DNA from: Dioscorea cayenensis subsp. rotundata
Lineage: Eukaryota; Streptophyta; Magnoliopsida; Dioscoreales; Dioscoreaceae
Assembly: GCF_009730915.1 (NCBI RefSeq)
Contig: NC_052481.1
Location: 248,001-312,000, forward strand
DNA: 64,000 nucleotides
Reading direction: 5' to 3'
Shown here: piece by piece, positions 13,207-24,083 of the stretch
Layout of the letters: each line of letters opens with the position of its first letter
Numbering within the stretch: position 1 is the stretch's first letter
Translations under genes and position numbers: made by a program
Notes under the pieces: model-generated
Seen by the model: only the letters and a program-made list of their open reading frames with translations
The model's database searches: none
Told to the model about the DNA's origin: nothing

Positions 13207-13801
13207 CATATCATCATCGCTCTCTTCTTTAGGTTCTTCCTGCAGTGGCAACAAACGATAGCAATGAGCACCAGTAGAAATAAAAATCTGAATTTTATTA
13301 CTTCGAAATGAAAAACTTCACCTTTTTTTCTCCTCCACGGGGGCAGCAACAGGTGCAGCACCACCAGCCGAGCCACCAGCAGGAGCCGCAGCAGCAGCAA
13401 CCGGAGCACCTCCTCCGCCTGAACCCAAATTGAGAAGACACGGAAGCATCCAGCTAATAAAAAATTAGGCCCTGCTAAAAAAAAGGAAGAAAAAAGAGAA
13501 GATTAGATTGGAACAAACCGGATCCGACGCTGGCAATGAGATCATCGACGCTGCGCTTCTCGAAGAGCTTAGCAAAAAGTGGAGGCCAGTAGGGATCGAC
13601 GCTAACGTTCGCCGCCTCCACTAAAGCGGAGATCTTGTCGGCCTACGATAAAAACATGAAACCCAAATCAGATCGAGATCTTAATCCCATAAACACCGAA
13701 AAAAATCAAATGATCAAATGAAGAAGAGAAAGTACCGTGATGGGGATGTTGTCGTCGTGGAGGATGACGGCGGCGTAGGCGCAGGCGATGTCTGCAGCCA
13801 T
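13186..13801 (-). CDS. RPP1: 60S acidic ribosomal protein P1 (frame broken in exon 3 by a one-base run difference)
   Basis: P1 forms the lateral stalk of the large ribosomal subunit with P0 and P2 and recruits elongation factors. Exons right to left: 13736-13801, 13519-13642, 13322-13418, 13186-13239. The N-terminus [20 protein letters not shown], the Ala/Gly-rich hinge and the C-terminal [11 protein letters not shown] are diagnostic of P1. As written, exon 3 ends in GAG GAG and seven A, which puts exon 4 in the wrong frame. Eight A in that run (13323-13329 on the + strand) would restore the family C-terminus and a 113-residue protein, the normal length. All splice sites are intact, so a sequencing error is more likely than a real mutation. 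Confidence 0.92.
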
Positions 13802-13903
13802 TTTCGAAGCGATCGAGAGATCTGAGAGAAGAGAAGGCGATGGAGGAGCGTAGGGCAATGCTCAAGACTTGGCGGCGATCGACAAAGGACAAAGGGCTTT
13901 ATC

Positions 13904-13944
13904 TTTATACGAGGGGGGTTCTTATGGCCACTGAGCTAGGGTTT
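13904..13944 (-). promoter_or_regulatory. RPP1 promoter: TATA box and telo-box
   Basis: On the minus strand a TATAAA lies at 13904-13909, about 100 bp before the ATG. An AAACCCTA telo-box lies at 13937-13944, a motif enriched in plant ribosomal-protein and translation-machinery promoters. Function is inferred from family knowledge. Confidence 0.6.
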
Positions 13945-13953
13945 TGGAGATGG

Positions 13954-13959
13954 ATAATA

Positions 13960-13997
<38 letters not shown>
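13954..13997. repeat. (TAA)n microsatellite
   Basis: A run of TAA/AAT trinucleotides with one TAG interruption, just upstream of the P1 promoter. Confidence 0.95.
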
Positions 13998-13998
<1 letters not shown>

Positions 13999-14082
13999 TA
14001 TACAGCTACTAGAATATTTCAAAGAATAAATTTAAATATTTTTTACAATTTTAAGTTTTATTTATATTATGTAATTAATTAT

Positions 14083-14190
14083 TGGATAACCCAATAATAT
14101 GAGGTAATGGTTCGAATCCTTCCTCCGGTAGTTTCACCCCTTCAGAATTGTAGACCTAATATAAACTATATTTATTTGTCAACTAATCCA
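14083..14190 (+). mobile_element. degraded tRNA-derived SINE fragment
   Basis: Contains ATTGGATAACCCAATAATATG (an A-box-like head) and GGTTCGAATCC (B-box). The head resembles the SINE at 17536-17713, so it is probably the same family, more diverged. Limits are approximate and no TSD was found. Confidence 0.5.
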
Positions 14191-15944
14191 GCCACTGCTG
14201 CATGGTCTCTACTACCACACCAGCCCCGTCAGTAACTTTTAGTCGCCTCCTCCACTCTTCGAGCCACTATTGTGTCAGTCGCGGTCTTTGTTGCCGCACC
14301 TTTCCATCCGTCGTGCCAAACAGGCAAAAACATTGAATAATCCTAATTAGTCAATATCCATGTGTCATACAGACGAAATCAACAAAATTGATTCAACTGC
14401 CGCTACTACTAAAAAAAAAAATTTACAACCAATATGCCCTTTCCATATCTAGGAGCAAAATACATAGTATTTAGGATGACAAAACTAAGATTGAAAACCA
14501 AATGAATTTGGAATCCCAACAATGTTGAAACGGAATGCGCTTTCCATCACCTCCGTATAATTATATTTGCACCATAAAGGCTTTTGATGTTGGTGAAAAA
14601 AATCTCTTTCATGTCTTTGTAATTATACTGCCTCCTATGAACTTTCCAAAGTTATTTTGCAAGGTTACTACCAAAAACAAATATTTAGAGTCTCTAAGCT
14701 ATGGTTAACCATAATTTTGCCTTTACTTTTAGTGTTATCATAATTTAAGATAAAAAAATATATATGAAAAGAAAAGAGAATCATGAAAATTTAAAAAAAC
14801 AAAAAAATTATAAAATTTCAATTCATAAAATTTTTTATATAAAATGAACAAGTCACTATTATTTGCATTGTTTATTATGCATAATAAATATCAATTAAAA
14901 AATAATATTAGAAAAATAATGTTATTTAAAAAAATCATGTAAACAAAATTAATAATCATTGAAGCTTATGGAAAAGCTAAGGAGCGTTTGAGGCTTATGT
15001 AGCCAAAGATATTTCTTATGGGTGACTGGAATATTCGTTATTTAAGAAATGGTTTACATCACCGTCTGTTGAAGCAATCAATTAACCTTCATATTGATAA
15101 ATTGTTAGGATTGAGTAGGAGAAACGAGATGACAAGAAGTTGGTGCAAGATCAAAGTCACGTTGTTGTTGTTGTTGTTGTTTTGTTTTTTTTTCGGTGAG
15201 GGGCATCTGATTTAATGTTGTTTTCATCTCAATAGTAACAGACATCATCTTTTTTTTTTCATATTTTTTATTTTGTATATATAATTGTGAAAAATCTCAT
15301 AATTCATATGCATGTTACTTTTGTGTATTATTAGCTGCATGTGATGATGCATTCTTCTCATAAATCCCTCAAGTCTTAGTTTCAATATTAATTAATATAT
15401 TAATATATTTGAAAACCCTAATAAGTTAGAAATTGTTGAGCTAATAAATTCAAATACAATTGTTAAAATTTACTTTTTGTCCCCACTACCATCTAACGAC
15501 AAAATCGGTACTCTTATCTCTCTCCTCTACACAAAATAGAATATAATAGTATCATACATATAATACTATAATTACTTTTAAAACCCTAGCAATTGAAAAC
15601 CTTTGATGTGGAGAAGATTTGCCTAGTAATAATAATAGTAATAATTACCTTTTTTCACGGCTCTCATGGTCACCGTGAGGTTGGAAAGTCCCGGTCAAAT
15701 TCTTTGAAGATTGATCAGTAGTCTTGTGTGACCAATTTCTGAGAGATGACTGGGAAGTTCCGGCCTCCACGTCACATAATTAACTCGATTAATCACCCAA
15801 TTGACCTATCTGCGAAATAAAATTAAGTTAAATGACTATTTTGATGCCAAATCAAACCTCAATAACCAAAAAGAAATAACACCAAAAGTTAAATAATTTA
15901 ATTAAAAAAATTAACCATTGTTGAGAAGTATATGATATGAAATA
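14191..15944. other. AT-rich spacer
   Basis: Mostly AT-rich. It has a (TTG)n run at about 15161-15182 and a more GC-balanced block at 15655-15785 that is open on the minus strand (see findings). No gene is recognised. Confidence 0.5.
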
Positions 15945-15953
15945 GACATTCTT

Positions 15954-16221
15954 AGGTATAATTCCCTAAATAGTCATTTTATTTTTCCAAACTTGTCTTT
16001 TTAATCCCTTTTACTTTGAACTATAACCTTTAGGTCTCTCTGCACTTTTAATTTAGCCATGTTAATCCCCCTAAATCCTAAACCCTAATCCTAAACCATT
16101 AAACATAGGGACTGACATGGCTCATTTAAACCTAGTAGAGGGACTAAAATGCTATAATTTAAAGTGAGAGACTAAAAATGTAAGTTTGAAAAAACAGAAG
16201 GACTATTTAAAAAATTATAAC
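15954..16221. mobile_element. MULE-type MITE with 9-bp TSD
   Basis: 268 bp flanked by the 9-bp direct repeat GACATTCTT (15945-15953 and 16222-16230), the length typical of Mutator-like elements. The ends are long imperfect inverted repeats (TATAATTCCCTAAATAGTC against TATAATTTTTTAAATAGTCC on the other strand). The centre has telomere-like CCTAAACCCTAATCCTAAAC. Non-coding. Confidence 0.8.
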
Positions 16222-16230
16222 GACATTCTT

Positions 16231-17525
16231 TTTTATCACTAGTACATATTATTTAAAGGATGTGGGTGGTAAAAACTATGAGTGTCTTTATCGGTCGTTA
16301 ACTAAAAAAATATTCATTTTCGCCCTTAATATAGACAAACATGTTCAATCTAGTTCTAAACAAATTTATTCATATGATTTGTGAACCAATTGTATATGCC
16401 ATAATAAATATCAGGGCATTTTAGTTTTTTTATCCATCTACCAAGAATATTTTGTGGATCAACATCTGAGTGTTTTTTTTGTTTTGAACTTTCATTATTG
16501 GCAGTTAACGATTATAGTATAAATCTTCTAATTTATTACAGTTAATGACTATCCAGTATAAACTCTATTTTAATAAATTTTAACTTAAAAAATTTATTAA
16601 AAGAAATATATATACCCATGTAATCTAGAAAATCACATCATAGAATATATATAAAAAAAAACTCAGTCTTTATTTTGCAAAACTCGAAAACTATGTAAAT
16701 TTTTTTTTCTTAATATTTTAAGGAGAAACTTACGAAGGATTTTTCCCCATCAAAACTCAATAATCTCATGTGATATATGAAAAAACTGTTGTAAAAACAT
16801 CACATATTGTTTGAAATTGACCTAGTTTAGAAGTGGTTTGAATATAAGTATGGGGATATTTAATTCTATTTTTCATACATATCTTTATACATTTAAAAAA
16901 ATATTTATAAATAAATTTTATAAAACAACTATCATGATTATTGTTAACATGATAAGTTGAAAACATTACCCAACTACAGCACGCTGACAAGAATTCCTTT
17001 TCACGAGTAAATATATTTTGAAATACTTTTTACAGATTTGTAGAGTAGAAAAGAAAAGGCTTGGAATAATTAATTTGAAAAACATGAATTAAGCATCTAA
17101 GTTCATAAACACATTTCAATTGTCACTGAACTATTATCCTTTTTCAATTAAAACGTTGCAATTTATGCTTAAACAGTAAATAAAATTAGTAAAATTGGAA
17201 TGATGTGATAGTGATAAAATGAAAATTATTAAATTTTTTTATTGATAAATATGAACAAGTAACGAATTTATTTTATTTATTTTGACTTGTCTCAAATTCT
17301 TTTATAAATTATTTTTATTTTTTGTTTTTTTATTAAAATTAAAAATCATTTTATGATATAATTTTCAACATAGGGAAGAGAAGAGAGTGGGCCGGGATAG
17401 ATAATAATTTCTAGTGTAAGGCTTACTAAGAAAACGAAATAATGGTTATGGTTGATGTGCAACCACAAGACTCCATTATTATGAAATTGTAAATCTTTGT
17501 AAACCAATAAAAAAAGTACTGTTTA
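16231..17525. other. AT-rich spacer
   Basis: No coding region or recognisable repeat beyond general AT-richness. Confidence 0.5.
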
Positions 17526-17535
17526 ATAAAAAAAG

Positions 17536-17713
17536 TCAACCATTGGATAGCCCAATGGTATGACATCAAAGTGTAAGAGGGAGGTCATGGGTTCAAATCT
17601 CTCCCCCAACAGTACTGTTCACCGTACTGTTTATACACTGTCCATTCGGGATTTTTATACTATTCTCATAATGTACATATACTGTACATCCGGGTTTCAA
17701 TCTGTTTATATTC
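17536..17713 (+). mobile_element. tRNA-derived SINE with 10-bp TSD
   Basis: 178 bp flanked by ATAAAAAAAG (17526-17535 and 17714-17723). The head has a pol III A-box-like TAGCCCAATGGTATG and a B-box-like GGGTTCAAATCT about 35 bases on, giving a tRNA-related SINE on the + strand. The TSD is A-rich, so its match is weaker evidence than its length suggests. Confidence 0.7.
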
Positions 17714-17723
17714 ATAAAAAAAG

Positions 17724-18980
17724 GCGTTTGTCGTCTATTATTAAAAACCAATAACCAGAAGACAACAAACATATATCTAATAAAATTATTTGATATATTC
17801 CATTGAAACATATTTATTTAATTAAATCATAACTATAGTTAATAAAACTATAATATACAATATTTTAAAAATTAAATTTCAAAATAATTTATTATATTAT
17901 TTTAGGAAAAAATAATTAATTTATGCATGATAAAAAAAGTTAAAAAAACAATTTATCAAATTGATGAAAAAAATTAAAGAAACAATTTTATATAACGCAT
18001 AAAAAAGAGTAAAAATATTATGTAATTAAACTCTTAATAGAAGATATAAAAACTAATTTTCATCTTTATTCAAAGGTACTCAATCAATACTCATTAAGTA
18101 ATCACATAACAATTCAGCTCATTGAAATACTTCAAGAAATCACCAAAAGCTAGTTGCTAATTCAATAAAAATTAGATATGATATTCAGTAAAATTCCTAT
18201 ATGGAGACACTAACAATCAAATACAAGTATTACTGATCATCATTCATCAAACCACAACAATCAAAATCCATGAAATTCAGGAAAAGAAATGCAGAATTTA
18301 ACAAATTTGACAGATGAGAACAATCTCATAGAAACAACCAGTAATTAAATGCAAAAAGTACTGAAAAACGTTAATTTCAGAAACCCAAGATAATTAGCAA
18401 CCTTGTCTCCTTGCTCTCAATAACCTTGAGAGAAACTAGAGCCTTCAACTTCCATTTCCAGCCTAGATAAATATGTTTTAAATATTTAGATAAAATTTTT
18501 AAAGATAAAACCTCACTAGATAAATATCATCAACATTCTCTCTTCCAGATTTTATATATAACACTGGATTTATTTATTTTTTTAAAACTAAAAAATTACA
18601 CTAGTATTAAACAATCATATTCAAGAGATGTGTGTCATTGTATTAAGATACATCATACATCTCGTCTCGACTTTTATATAAAAGAATCCTACGACATCAC
18701 TATACTTGGTGTCTTACAATATGCCATATTGGGCATTAAATTTTCCGAATGTAATAGTGAGGTCAGTGGTACCATATCAAAGGGGGGTTTTTAACAAGTC
18801 ACTAACTCGATGACATTGAGTTAAAAAAAAACCATCAAATTTTAAGATTTTTTTAATATAAGACTTATATTTATTTATTTATTTATTAAAGTGAAACCCA
18901 CATGTTACTTGACTCGACCAGTTAACACTGGTCGGGTTCGGTCGGAGGGCATACAACGTGAACGAATGAGAAAGCGCATC
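17724..18980. other. AT-rich spacer and probable SR gene promoter
   Basis: No coding region. The last few hundred bases upstream of about 18985 should contain the promoter of the SR gene, but no convincing TATA box was identified. Confidence 0.4.
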
Positions 18981-18984
18981 CCAA

Positions 18985-20277
18985 TTCCCCAAATCCCTCA
19001 ACCTAATTCGTGGAATCCCTCCCCACTGAAGCCCCTTCCCTTCTCCGCTTCCCGATCTCTCCGAGTCTCGGTATGTTCCTTCTTCGATTCTTTCATCCTT
19101 CATGGTTTTCTTCCGATTTTTGCTCGAGATCTTATGTGTTTGATTCATCATCTTGTTGTATGTGCGTGTGTGTGTGTGTGTGTGTGTTTTTCAAATGTTT
19201 GGTCGCCGTTGCTGTGATAATATAAAATTTCGATTTGAAGTTTAGACTCTCAATTCCCAAAGCGAAGATCATGTTTTACTTCATCGTACTATGTTGTTTT
19301 ATCATGGAATCTGCTTCGTTTATTTTGTTTTTAGGGTTTGTTACGATTGAAGGAGAACAGAGGAACAATACGAATGAAAAATGTATTCAAAGCATTTCAA
19401 TTTGTTTTCTTTCCATAAATTTTAGTACTTAGAAAAAGAAAAAAACACTCTGATGGAAGTAAAAGAAAGGTGTTGATCTTTTGTGTTTATTTTTATTTTT
19501 TTCTGTTCGACAAATTAGACAGTAAAAAAAAAAGTTCCTTTTGTGCTGTAACCATGATTCCTTGGTTTTGAAGAATAATCTAAGAGCAATACCAATTTAT
19601 TGATCTGAAAGTGACCACTGTTGACTGCCACTTATTTTAGCTATCTCACACGTTTTCTTTCAAGGTTATTTTTGTATCTCTTCTAACTGGCATGCTAACA
19701 CTGAAGCAGACTAATTTCTGTGGCTTACTATTTTTGCAGGTGTTCATTTTTGTTGTAGTGCTGTTCGAAGAAGCTTAACTGAGGTAAATAGATAAATCCT
19801 TTGTAACCCTTCTCGTGTCTCGTGACAAAACATACTTTCTTTATGATAGATGAAAAGGGCTGGAACAAATAGGAGCTTTGCAGCTGTTGATAGGGCTATA
19901 GAGGAGTGGGAGAAGTCATTGTGGACTTGTAGTTTTTTTTGTAGAGGAGATTTTCGCATTCTGAGTGGAGCGTAACCTTCAAAATCTTAAAGATGATGAA
20001 TTGTTGGACAAAATATTCAATTATTTGTAGCAATGGAGCTTATTGGAGAGTACAAGCCATGGAGCTTGTGGAGCACCATTCAGATCAAGAAGTGATCTCT
20101 TGGTTTGCTACATGGTTTTATGTTTTGTATGGCTCTTAATAGGCATGGTTCATTTTCCAAACACAGTGATTTTCTGGATTGATAATTGATTGTTCAACTT
20201 TGGCTTTTGTTTATTTGGGCTGCTTTCATGCCTTTTTTTTCCATTTGTCTGCAGGATAATCCATTTTGGGCCCAACC
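18985..20277 (+). other. 5' leader of SR gene with two inferred introns
   Basis: A pyrimidine-rich non-coding exon ends at a donor at 19071 (TCTCG then GTATGTT). A small exon 19740-19783 is bounded by TTTTTGCAG and GTAAATA. The exon holding the ATG begins at 20255 after CTGCAG. A (TG)n tract lies at about 19163-19187 in the first intron. Exon limits are inferred from splice consensus. Confidence 0.55.
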
Positions 20278-23200
20278 ATGAGTGGCCGATTAAGTCGTAC
20301 CATCTATGTAGGCAACCTTCCTTTAGATATTCGGGAGTCTGAAGTTGAGGATATATTTTACAAGGTACGATTTTCTTCAAATTGAAACTTTTTTTCTATT
20401 GTTCCGTGAATAGGTTGTTAATGAATCGAGCTTAGCTTCTGGCTTGGTTTAGCTCATAAAAAAAAATTCAAGCTTATTCAAGCTTAGCTTCTGGCTTGGT
20501 GAGCAGATTTGTCATTTGCCTGCTGTACATGCAAACTTGTACAACGTGATTAGAGGGACTGAAACTTTCTCGTAAAATTGCAGTGTTGCCTTCCCATTTT
20601 GTAAAGCCATTCACCTAACTTGGTTGGTTGGAGTAGGGGCCGTAGGGCTTGCATATGAAGGAAAATTGCAAAGGGCATTCATATATTCTTCAGGACTTGC
20701 ACCTTATGTCCCATATCTTACATTATATTGTCTTTTGTTCTTATTTAGTTTTTATCAAGCTCTTAATTTTATATATTTTATAAGAGTGTAACCACCCTGG
20801 GACGCATATAAAAGGCAATCTACAGAGGCTTTCATGTTGCCATTGTTTTTCTTTAGCTGTTCTATCCATTTCCCTCACTTCCATTGTTAAAAGTTAGATG
20901 CAACTTCAGAGTGTTACCTTATGGTTCTGTATTATATCAGCTAGGGACTAGCCTAATATAATATAAATACATAAGGTAACATTCTTATATATTTAACACA
21001 AAGCATCTCTGGTTCATGGATTATACTCTCCAACAACTTTGCTGTACCTATGCTAATTGTCTTTCTTGGCATTCATAATCCCATACCCTTTCATATTTTA
21101 ACATTATTATTGAATGCTTGTAGGCTGTAGTTTCATAACCATACTATTTCACCTTCAAATGCATTTACACTATAGCCAACCAAAGGAATCATGTTAAAAG
21201 TAACAGTCTAAATGCATTCCATGGTCGTATTTATTCATCAGGGGGTGCATGTAAGTTGTGTAGTGCCTATTTTTCTTGGCATTCATAGTCCCATGCCTGT
21301 TTGTATTTCAACATTATTATTGAATGCCTGTAGTTTCATAACCATACTATTTCACCTTCAAATTCATTTACACTATAGCCAGCCAAAGGAATCATGTTAA
21401 AAGTAACAGTCTAAATGCATTCCATGGTCGTATTCATTCATCAGGGGGTGCATGTAAGTTGTGTAGTGCCTATTTTCAAGCCATTCCCCACAAGTTCTGT
21501 GGCATAGATTTAGTTCTTTGGAGAGGTTCCATCAATATGCTCTTGGCATTTTCCACCTATTTCTTTTGCTTATGGTGGATGTAGTATATGACATTCATGA
21601 TATCATACTAGATGCCTTAAAATATGTTGGAAGAAAAAGACTTCTATTCTGTTTTCCATGTTATAACTGGTTAGTGATTCATGGCCTAGTGCAGTTGATG
21701 TTTGATCAAATATATTAAGTGCTATTTTAGAATAATCTCTGTTATTGATCTTTGTTTGTGCTGATTACAGTATGGTCGTATAGTCGAAATTGAATTGAAG
21801 AATCCGCCTCGTCCTCCTGGTTATTGTTTTGTGGAGGTACATCTTCTAACTTAAGTCTTTTATGTATTTGTCTGTGTATTTATCCCTTGCTTCATGAGTT
21901 GTTTATGATTTTCCAGTTTGAAAGTTCTCGAGATGCTGATGATGCAATTAGAGGTCGTGATGGCTACCTTTTTGATGGCCATCGTTTGAGGGTAAGTCAT
22001 ATTTATTCCTTGTTTTTCATCTCATGATTGCCATCAATAGATTATTATTCTTTTATACCATTGTTTACTCCACAGGTTGAGCTTGCCCATGGTGGTAGAG
22101 GACAGTCATCTTCAATAGGAAGAAGTAGCGGCCACGGAAGTGGCCATGGAAGTGGCAGCGGCAAATATGGAGTTTCTCACCGTTCTGAATTTCGAGGTGA
22201 ATTGGTTTTATGCCTTTTTTACTTCATGTACTCCTATTTGCTTGATTCTTTAACGTTACCGTTTTCACATAAAATAAATTTATTTTCTGCTTTTAAATTT
22301 ATTTTCTGTTTTTAACTCTTACATAGTGATTGTTCGGGGATTGCCATCATCTGCTTCATGGCAGGATTTAAAGGTTTGAGTTTTCTTACCTGAATGATAG
22401 ATTTTATTTTTAATTTACAGTTTCTAACTCGTTGCTTTTTTACAGGATCACATGAGGAAGGCTGGCGATGTGTGCTTTGCCCAAGTTTTTCGGGATCGTG
22501 ATGGTAAGCACTTTTAGAGTTATTGTTAAAATGAAGCTTCCCCAAATTTGAGTAAACTTTGGGATATTGCATAATATCACTTAATCTATTTTGACCATCT
22601 TTGCTGTGAGTGATTTATTTTGCCAATAGTTATGTACTAATAAACGTATAAGACTCTCTTACAAACATGAATTGAGATTACAATGTTTTATTGGCTTAAA
22701 TTCATACTAGGTTCATGCCATGAACATGCTAGTGAACATGATGAAAAGGGTCATTTTTTTCTTTACTTTTATGTATCATAGCCTTCCTATTTTCTAACTC
22801 TTGATGATTTCTAGCCTTCTATAAATCCTTTTTGATTGTGGATAAGTGGATTGATTTCGAGTTCTATATAAATTCTTTTCCAGTTTTTCCTTTATTTCCC
22901 CTTCTTACTGCTGCTTTGGCTCCTAAGTATTCCACCACTTCAGATGCCTTTGTAGGCTGTTTCAAAATTTTGACAAATCCTTCAGTAACCCTTTGTATTT
23001 TAGACATTGTGCTCACACACTGTTTAAATTTTAGGGACTGTTGGCTTGGTTGACTACACTAATCATGAGGACATGAAATATGCGGTGAGTGTCTTTGCCC
23101 TGCTTCATTTGTATCAGTATTTTCTGTATGCTATCTTATGTTTTGTGACTTTGTATTCATCAGATACGGAAGCTTGATGACACAGAGTTCAGAAATCCAT

Positions 23201-24074
23201 GGGCGAGGTCTTATATTCGTGTAAGTTTCATAATTACCCATTAGCCCCAATGACCAAACAATCTTGTGTTGCCTCTTGATAATTTTGTTTATGCATTACC
23301 AGTCCACATATTTGACGCATCACCTTGATTATTAGTACCATTCCTGAGTAATTTACATTCACCAAGTTGTTTGGAGAAAATTGAATTATTTGGATGTGAT
23401 AATGCAATGGTTGGTGGGGCATCATGATGTCATTGCCAATTTATCATCAAAGTCTTGCAATAAATTTCTGCTAAAGAATATAATGCGATCATTTATTATG
23501 TGGCTATTGATTTGAGAGAAAGCTATCTACTGTTTATACGCTCATTAATTATGGTATTCTTTACTCCTTAATAGACATCTTCTTTTGTGACATAATGAAC
23601 ATTTTAAATAGATTCTTTGTAATCCTAAATAAGCACATTGTTTGCATATTAGGTGAAAATCTATGAGGGGAGTCGAAGCCCAAGCAGAAGTCGAAGCAAA
23701 AGCAGAAGTCCCAGAAAGAATAGAAGGTTTGTTTTCTCATTACACTAGTATCTTGTAGCAGTTTTACCTTTGTAGAGGAGCATTTTTTCTCTCTCTCGAC
23801 TAGTTCCTATCCTATTTACTTTCTGCAGTGATTCGATTGAAAAACCAGTCTCACGATCAGCATCTATTTCTTCTAGATCTCGATCTGCCTCACCAGCGAA
23901 AATATCAAGGTATTTGCTTCAGAGTGGTTGCTTATCAACCCTTTAAAACAGATGTCTAAATTTAGTATGTTAGTCTCCTTTATCTATTTCAACAGCTTTA
24001 TAATGTCCATAATTTATTTTTTTCTTTCTTTCTTTTGGGTTCACAGATCAAGGTCCAGATCGAGATCTGGTTAA
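20278..24074 (+). CDS. SR splicing factor, SF2/ASF (SR34/SR30) subfamily
   Basis: Nuclear serine/arginine-rich splicing factor that selects splice sites in pre-mRNA. Eleven coding exons: 20278-20364, 21771-21836, 21917-21991, 22076-22196, 22327-22373, 22446-22503, 23035-23084, 23164-23220, 23653-23726, 23829-23909, 24047-24074, joining in phase to 247 residues. RRM1 has RNP2 IYVGNL (residues 9-14) and RNP1 GYCFVEF (46-52). A Gly/Ser linker (about 83-110) leads to the pseudo-RRM with its invariant SWQDLKD (127-133). The C-terminal RS domain (from about 193) is fairly short. The last coding exon is followed by a donor (24084), suggesting a 3'UTR intron. Plant SR genes are usually alternatively spliced, so other C-termini are possible. 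SR34 and SR30 paralogues cannot be told apart here. Confidence 0.95.
21064..21477. repeat. tandem duplication inside SR gene intron 1
   Basis: Two copies, 21064-21273 and 21274-21477, both starting TCTTGGCATTCATA and both ending in GTGTAGTGCCTATTTT. They differ by a 6-base indel and scattered substitutions, so this duplication is older than the one at 12-13 kb. Confidence 0.9.
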
Positions 24075-24083
24075 ATGCTACAG

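Noticed and set aside
13322..13330. Programmed frameshift in P1
   Set aside because: P1 genes are not known to use recoding, the site coincides with a splice junction, and run-length error is seen at other loci.
15018..15215. Small protein beginning MGDWNIRYL
   Set aside because: Ends in a (TTG)n tract, has no recognised homology and lacks gene structure; may be a repeat fragment.
17536..17713. tRNA gene
   Set aside because: A- and B-box-like motifs are present but there is no cloverleaf or anticodon arm, and direct repeats flank it; a SINE.
18879..19225. Coding exon upstream of the SR gene
   Set aside because: Open frames here are in the leader and its intron; they do not join in frame to the SR ATG and match no family.
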